Shown here: piece after piece, positions 59,674 to 64,000 of the stretch
Layout: every line of letters starts with the position of its first letter
How positions within the stretch are numbered: the first letter of the stretch is position 1
Assembly: GCA_017164015.1 (NCBI GenBank)
Contig: CP071065.1
Span: 6,276,091 to 6,340,090 of the forward strand
Direction of reading: 5' to 3'
DNA length: 64,000 nucleotides
Source: Nostoc sp. UHCC 0702
Lineage (GTDB): Bacteria; Cyanobacteriota; Cyanobacteriia; Cyanobacteriales; Nostocaceae
Program-made: the position numbers and the translations under genes
Notes under the pieces: generated by a model
The model's database searches: none
The model's input: the letters and a program-made list of their open reading frames with translations, nothing else
Told to the model about the DNA's origin: nothing

Positions 59674-60051
59674 TTATTGGCTCAACAGTGCAAATGCTCT
59701 TTCCAGAAGCATCTTAGCCTGATGCAAATTCAACAACCTTTCTTGGTCATACCTATCTGGGTAAGCCATTCTCCTACCTTCTAGTGTAATTTTGATGAGT
59801 GCTGCTTGCTCATCAGTAGGAGTTTCCATTACCTCTATCATTCTCGCTATTGCCTGGAAGTCAGCAAAATCAAGCGCTCTTAACCCTCGACCTTGCTTGA
59901 ACTGTGAGATAGCAATAGCTGGGAATGCCATCAGAGAAGTGATGTAACTAGTCTTGTACGCTCTGTTGCCAGTTGGCTTGATGCCATAACGTTGACACAG
60001 ACGACTAAGCTCTGGAATGGTTTTAACTTCCAGTTCTGACCTTGTGAACAT
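59674..60051 (-). CDS. Hypothetical protein with a SAP-like N-terminal helix pair
   Basis: 125 residues from ATG 60051 (MFTRSELEVKTIPELSRLCQ). Residues 8-40 look like a SAP-type fold: K-T-I-P-E-L-S-R-L-C-x2-Y-G-I-K-P-T-G-N-R-A-Y-K-T-x-Y-I, which often binds DNA. The remainder is helical (FADFQAIARMIEVMETPTDEQAALIKITLEG, then ERLLNLHQAKMLLERAFALL). I do not know a named family. It is divergent from a small RHH-like gene across a spacer with inverted repeats, a layout typical of regulated pairs. Confidence 0.65.
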   Translation of the reverse strand: MFTRSELEVKTIPELSRLCQRYGIKPTGNRAYKTSYITSLMAFPAIAISQFKQGRGLRALDFADFQAIARMIEVMETPTDEQAALIKITLEGRRMAYPDRYDQERLLNLHQAKMLLERAFALLSQ

Positions 60052-60080
60052 AAAATAAAAGTGTCCATCTATAGGTGGAT

Positions 60081-60120
60081 ATCGGTAGGTCGCCACCCTG
60101 GAAAAGTTGCACCTACCGAT
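60081..60120. promoter_or_regulatory. Inverted repeat between divergent genes
   Basis: Perfect 10-bp arms ATCGGTAGGT (60081-60090) and ACCTACCGAT (60111-60120), 20 bp apart, followed by three ATCGAT/ATCGAT-like half-sites up to 60160. Position between divergent starts (60051 and 60178) fits an operator; a simple hairpin is the alternative. Confidence 0.5.
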
Positions 60121-60177
60121 TTAAACTCTAATCGATGGCTTCCTATCGATTCAATCGATATTCACGTTTCTACACAA

Positions 60178-60369
60178 ATGCCAAATCCTAGAGGAACACC
60201 AGAAAATTTAGAGCCGGGAAAGAGAAAAGGTGAGGAACCGCTAACTGAAAAAATGAATATACGTATGACCAAGGCAATGAAAGAGGAGGTAAAGTCACAT
60301 GATGACCCTCCTGAGTTCGTCAGGCAAGCAATTCAAAAAGCGCTAGATGAAGAGAAAAAACAGAAGTAA
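60178..60369 (+). CDS. Small RHH-like (ribbon-helix-helix) protein
   Basis: 63 residues from ATG 60178: MPNPRGTPENLEPGKRKGEE, then PLTEKMNIRMTKAMKEEVKS with alternating hydrophobic residues (K-M-N-I-R-M) as in the beta-strand of RHH proteins, and a helix EFVRQAIQKALDEEKKQK. The MPNP-x-G-x-P-E-N-L start is common in small cyanobacterial RHH proteins, often encoded on plasmids or next to toxin-like genes. The longer frame from 60061 adds an unrelated leader, so the ATG at 60178 is used. It may repress its own and the divergent promoter. Confidence 0.65.
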   Translation: MPNPRGTPENLEPGKRKGEEPLTEKMNIRMTKAMKEEVKSHDDPPEFVRQAIQKALDEEKKQK

Positions 60370-61169
60370 TCAACATCAAATATTAAGTTATAGCAATAGC
60401 CAAGGTGGTTAGGACATCAACAGATGATAAAACCTAGGCACAAAAAGGCTTTTCACCCAGTCCCCAGTCCCCAGTCCCCAGTCCCCAGCTATATGTCCAG
60501 AGAAATTAATAGATAATAAACCATTTGGGAAGGGCAGCAAATACCAACAGGGGCCAGAATTGGTAGAGTAGGCATGACTGGACGTACTACTGGGCCACAC
60601 CTCCATTGGGGGCTGAAATATGCCAATAACTATAGGACTCATATTTGATTTAAGAACAAAACTCAGTACACCTTTATTCCTTCTTCCCAGTCCCCAGTCC
60701 CCAGTCCCCAGTCCCTTACCTCTACGAGTGATTCAGAAATCAAATCGGATTGCTATATGTAGATCCTGCCCTAGTTCTTCGAGAAATGTTTTCCCAGCAG
60801 CAAATTGCTAGAAGCGGATCAACAGTTAATTCTCAACAGTCACAAGTTATTATTCAAGAGTCAAAATACACTGGTGATTCTGGCTATTAATTACAGGTAA
60901 CTCCAGAAAAATAACTGTTTGAAGTTGATGATTGATGACTGATAACTGATGACTGTTGATTGAGCTAAAACACATTTAGTTTGCATAATTAAATTTCATT
61001 CAACTCTTGTAGGGTGGGCATGTTGACTGCCCACCATATACAACTAAAATGTAGAACAGCTGAGCAACCGTGAACAGTCAATAACGAACAATTAAATGGA
61101 ATACATTTTATTTGTTAGTGCCTAAAACACTTATCACCCATCAGTCATCAGTCATCAGTTATCACCAAT
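60370..61169. other. Repeat-rich gene-free stretch downstream of ftsH
   Basis: About 800 bp with two CCCAGTC STRR blocks (60458-60489 and 60687-60715) and a stretch similar to 39440-39545 (acatcaacagatgataaaac then aggcacaaaaag), so a repeat unit is shared with the region beside nrdJ. TGACTGA-type heptamers lie at 60928-60960 and 61140-61160. No supportable gene. Confidence 0.55.
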
Positions 61170-63176
61170 TTAATAAGACACAGGCACTATTTCATCTGCT
61201 AGATGCGTATCTTTCACCTGAATATGTTCTGTGACAATTTTGCGGAATAGATCACCATCAATTGTCTCTTCGTCTGCTAACAAATCCACCAAACGCTCTA
61301 AGGCGATGCGGTTTTCTTGCAACAGTTCTTTTGCCTTAATGTAGCAATTGTTGATGATTTCGCGCACTTGCGAATCTATCTTGGCGGCAATTTCCTCAGA
61401 GTATTCTGATTTATTCATCCAGTCGCGTCCCAAAAATACCTCTCCACTTTGATTTTCTAGAGATAGCGGCCCTAACTCAGACATACCGAATCTTGTCACC
61501 ATCTGCCTTGCCATTCCTGTCACCTGTTGCAAGTCGTTACCTGCACCTGTGGTTACTTCTGGCTTGCCAAAAACAATTTCCTCGGCGGCGCGACCCCCCA
61601 ATGTGGCGGTAATTCGCGCTTTGAGTTGGGAACGGGAAATTAATCCTTGTTCTTCGTTGGGAGTAAACCAAGTTAGCCCTAGGGCTTGTCCCCGTGGGAT
61701 GAGTGTGACTTTCTGCACGGGGTCGTGGTCTTTGAGTAAAGTGCCTATTAAGGCGTGTCCAACTTCATGGTAGGCAATTAAGCGCTTGCTTTTGCTGTCT
61801 ACTAAGGCGGTACCTTCCATCCCCGCTACTACCCTATCCACTGCATCATCAATTTCTAGGATGGTGACAGCTTCTTTGCGTCTTCTGGCGGTGAGAATAG
61901 CAGCTTCGTTGAGTAAGTTGGCTAAATCTGCACCGGTGAATCCAGGCGTGCGGCGAGCGATCGCATCTAATGATACGCTAGGGTCAATTTTCTTATTCCG
62001 CGCATGGACTTTTAAAATTTCCAATCGCCCTTTAAGATCGGGTGCATCCACAATCACTTGTCTATCAAAGCGTCCAGGACGCAACAGTGCTGCATCAAGT
62101 ACATCCGGGCGGTTAGTAGCGGCAATAATAATGATGCCTGTGTTGCCTTCAAAACCGTCCATTTCGGTAAGCAGTTGGTTGAGGGTTTGCTCTCTTTCGT
62201 CGTTACCGCCACCGATACCAGCACCCCGTTGTCTTCCTACCGCGTCGATTTCATCAATAAATATCAGGCAAGGAGCATTATCTTTAGCTTTCTTAAACAA
62301 ATCGCGGACGCGGGAGGCACCCACGCCCACGAACATTTCTACAAATTCCGAACCGGAAATACTAAAAAATGGTACACTGGCTTCCCCAGCGATCGCTTTT
62401 GCTAATAGAGTTTTACCAGTCCCTGGTGGGCCAATTAACAATACTCCTTTAGGAATACGTGCGCCTACAGCAGTAAATCTTTCTGGCTGTTTGAGAAAAG
62501 TAACGACTTCTTGTAGTTCTTCTTTTGCTTCTTCAATACCAGCTACATCGTCAAATTTCACACCTGTTTTTGCTTCCATTTGAAAGCGAGCTCTAGACTT
62601 GCCAAAGTTCATCGCTTGGTTAGAAGCATTGGTAGAGCGACGCAGGAACAATAGCATTAAAGCTACCAATGGCAAAATCCACATCAAGTTGATCAAAAGC
62701 CCAACAGCAGCTCTACTATTAGCAGAGGAAACCTCACCAAAATCAACATTTTTGGCTTTGAGTTTGTTAATCAATTCTGTGTTTTGATTTAAAAGTCTTA
62801 CTTGTAGCGGTCGTGTATCTCGCTTTTGTTCCTTAAGATATACTTTTGCTATTTGTTCAGTTTCGTCTAACTCTACTCTTTTGACTTCCCCTCTTTCAGT
62901 TTTCTGGAGTAGCTCACCATAAGTTAGCGAGTCGCGCTCTGTTTTTTGCTGGGCTAAAGCAGGAGTACCTCCAAAGACACCAGGTAATACCATCAAACTG
63001 GCTGCTAGCACACCAGTCCAAGCCATACGCTTTGCTGTAGCCCCATATTGTAAAACCTTTTTCGTGCGACTTTCGCCCTTAACGTTCTCGTCAGCCTGCT
63101 GTTCAGTAGAACAAGAGTAGGGAGTTGTCGCCAGATGTTGCTGTTTTATCAATGGTTGTTTTCCCAAATTTTTCAT
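61170..63176 (-). CDS. ftsH: ATP-dependent zinc metalloprotease FtsH
   Basis: 668 residues. The N-terminal region has two hydrophobic spans (about 52-72, WTGVLAASLMVLPGVFGGTPALA, and 158-178, GLLINLMWILPLVALMLLFL) around a short lumenal or periplasmic domain. The AAA module has Walker A GPPGTGKT (249-256), Walker B CLIFIDEIDAVGRQRG, SRH ATNRPDVLDAALLRPGRFDRQV. The zinc site is HEVGH (470-474) with a later Asp. It degrades membrane proteins, such as damaged photosystem subunits, as a hexamer. The first 50 residues before the hydrophobic span are polar and unusually long, so ATG codons near residue 51 could also be the start. A long 5' region and STRR precede it. Confidence 0.95.
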   Translation of the reverse strand: MKNLGKQPLIKQQHLATTPYSCSTEQQADENVKGESRTKKVLQYGATAKRMAWTGVLAASLMVLPGVFGGTPALAQQKTERDSLTYGELLQKTERGEVKRVELDETEQIAKVYLKEQKRDTRPLQVRLLNQNTELINKLKAKNVDFGEVSSANSRAAVGLLINLMWILPLVALMLLFLRRSTNASNQAMNFGKSRARFQMEAKTGVKFDDVAGIEEAKEELQEVVTFLKQPERFTAVGARIPKGVLLIGPPGTGKTLLAKAIAGEASVPFFSISGSEFVEMFVGVGASRVRDLFKKAKDNAPCLIFIDEIDAVGRQRGAGIGGGNDEREQTLNQLLTEMDGFEGNTGIIIIAATNRPDVLDAALLRPGRFDRQVIVDAPDLKGRLEILKVHARNKKIDPSVSLDAIARRTPGFTGADLANLLNEAAILTARRRKEAVTILEIDDAVDRVVAGMEGTALVDSKSKRLIAYHEVGHALIGTLLKDHDPVQKVTLIPRGQALGLTWFTPNEEQGLISRSQLKARITATLGGRAAEEIVFGKPEVTTGAGNDLQQVTGMARQMVTRFGMSELGPLSLENQSGEVFLGRDWMNKSEYSEEIAAKIDSQVREIINNCYIKAKELLQENRIALERLVDLLADEETIDGDLFRKIVTEHIQVKDTHLADEIVPVSY

Positions 63177-63553
63177 AATAATTACCCTTTGTCTGTTGGC
63201 ATCAGCACAGTGCTGGTTTTATGCCTATTCTTCTAGCAAAAATCCCAATAACTGGAAATCACTGTTTTCTAATCTAGTCTAACTTCTACACAAATGATCC
63301 CCCACTCGTTCAAGCCATCCTCTCAAGGAATGTATAAGTTGATCTGTGCTAAAGTTACACATTCTCTGTCATTAGTCAGTGGTTGCTGGTCAGTGGGCAG
63401 TGGTAGATAAAAGATAACAACTTACACCTTACTTCGATTGTCATTTGACTATCAGAAGATAAATCGTTATTATAAACGTATTCGTAATGACTTCGACTTT
63501 CAAAAATTAAAGTATAGCAGCTAATTATCTAGTTGATGGGTGAATTGTAAATT
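63177..63553. other. Divergent promoter region of ftsH and the FMN reductase gene
   Basis: No gene is seen in the 377 bp. A GTCAGTGG/GTCAGTGGG STRR lies at 63376-63400, and AT-rich sequence follows. A 73-codon minus frame at 63564-63785 is a shadow of the FMN reductase gene. Confidence 0.5.
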
Positions 63554-64000
63554 ATGGTAAAAATTATTGGCATTGGTGGTAGTTTAAGAACCAACTCTTA
63601 TACCCAGTTGGCATTGCAAATTGCAGCGCAACGGGTAGAAGCTTTAGGAGCAGAGGTAGAAATCTTGGATTTGCGCCAGTTGAAGTTACCATTTTGTGAT
63701 GGCGCAAAAGAGTATCCAGAATATGCAGATGTTCAACGGTTGCACGATACTGTTCGCAACGGTGATGGATTAATTTTGGCAACACCTGAATATCATGGAG
63801 GCGTCAGTGGTGTTCTCAAAAATGCTCTTGATTTGATGAGTTTTAACGAACTGTCTGGTAAAGTCACTGGATTAATTAGCGTATTGGGAGGTCAATCTAA
63901 TAGTAATGCTCTCAACGACCTCCGGCTAATTATGCGGTGGGTTCATGGTTGGGTAATTCCCGAACAAATCGCTGTTGGTCAAGCTTGGGGTGCTTTTAGT
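63554..64000 (+). CDS. NADPH-dependent FMN reductase (5' part, runs off the window)
   Basis: The frame from ATG 63554 is open to the window end (149 codons). MVKIIGIGGSLRTNSYTQLA is the flavodoxin-like phosphate loop (GSLR-x-N-S), LDLRQLKLPFCDG follows, and ATPEYHGGVSGVLKNALDL is the diagnostic PEYHG-x(3)-LKN-A-L-D motif of the SsuE/ArsH/YieF group. They reduce FMN or quinones with NAD(P)H as homodimers or tetramers. The C-terminus lies outside, so length and subfamily cannot be judged. A weak AATTATGG context precedes the start and no ribosome binding site is obvious. Confidence 0.92.
   Translation, partial: MVKIIGIGGSLRTNSYTQLALQIAAQRVEALGAEVEILDLRQLKLPFCDGAKEYPEYADVQRLHDTVRNGDGLILATPEYHGGVSGVLKNALDLMSFNELSGKVTGLISVLGGQSNSNALNDLRLIMRWVHGWVIPEQIAVGQAWGAFS

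Noticed and set aside
60061..60177. Upstream extension of the RHH-like gene (39 codons)
   Set aside because: It crosses the inverted-repeat control region and shows no protein-like conservation; the ATG at 60178 begins the recognisable MPNP start.
61786..62583. 265-codon plus-strand frame opposite ftsH, and another at 62058-62405
   Set aside because: Antisense shadows of a strongly conserved gene; composition follows the complement of FtsH codons and there is no start signal.
1..64000. tRNA or rRNA genes
   Set aside because: None was recognised on either strand by reading; a tRNAscan-type search would be needed to exclude them fully.

Overview
The window reads as chromosome of a filamentous, probably heterocyst-forming cyanobacterium (order Nostocales). 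The evidence is dense GCGATCGC (HIP1) octamers, many heptanucleotide and 9-nt short tandem repeats (STRR) in the intergenic spaces, cyanobacterial conserved hypotheticals (DUF3110, an RRM-type Rbp, a PEP-CTERM protein), a class II ribonucleotide reductase carrying intervening elements, and many IS/MITE remnants. Genus cannot be fixed from the sequence alone.

Layout. 0-6.5 kb: tail of a possible Rieske-type oxygenase, then a minus-strand operon of a VioB-like ferritin-domain protein with a Cys-rich tail, a DUF692 multinuclear iron oxidase and its DUF2063 partner; then a frameshifted GIY-YIG-like pseudogene between two Fur-box-like palindromic repeats. 6.8-13.7 kb: DUF3110 protein, murQ, a MITE, a NYN-domain (LabA-like) protein, an OmpR-type two-component pair and a frameshifted IS630-family element. 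14-23 kb: small membrane proteins, then a plus-strand run of a BMP-family purine/nucleoside-type ABC transporter (lipoprotein, double ATPase, two permeases with a NodB deacetylase between them) ending in an allantoinase-like deacetylase and a ureidoglycolate lyase. 23-31.4 kb: minus-strand group of a GH1 glycosidase carrying an inserted solute-binding domain, an alpha/beta hydrolase with Cys at the nucleophile elbow, a 3beta-HSD-like dehydrogenase, a DUF6765 protein and a cholesterol-oxidase-like GMC oxidoreductase. 33-38 kb: xanthine dehydrogenase (FAD subunit, fused FeS/Mo subunit, XdhC), with a MocA-like cytidylyltransferase at 53 kb. Together with the 15-23 kb operon this suggests purine salvage or use as a nitrogen source.

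39.8-46.2 kb is a minus-strand nrdJ gene split by three different self-splicing elements: a group II intron with its own RT/maturase, an intein with LAGLIDADG motifs, and a compact 320-nt group I intron. All three sit in conserved active-site motifs, and the exons rejoin in frame. 46.7-51.7 kb holds two Uma2-family paralogues, a 21-bp tandem array and a toxin-antitoxin island (AbrB-PIN, DUF4258-YgiT, DUF2281-PIN) flanked by duplicated TPR-gene fragments. 51.7-53.1 kb is a decayed IS whose 20-bp termini match two MITEs elsewhere in the window. 54-64 kb: a GT39 glycosyltransferase with an in-frame 9-nt repeat expansion, a PEP-CTERM protein, MmsA-type dehydrogenase preceded by a 22-bp perfect palindrome, a divergent small-protein pair, FtsH, and the start of an NADPH-dependent FMN reductase.

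A recurring theme is that repeats expand inside genes as well as between them: STRR linkers in xanthine dehydrogenase and GT39, and a 30-bp repeat that writes the same peptide into three unrelated reading frames.
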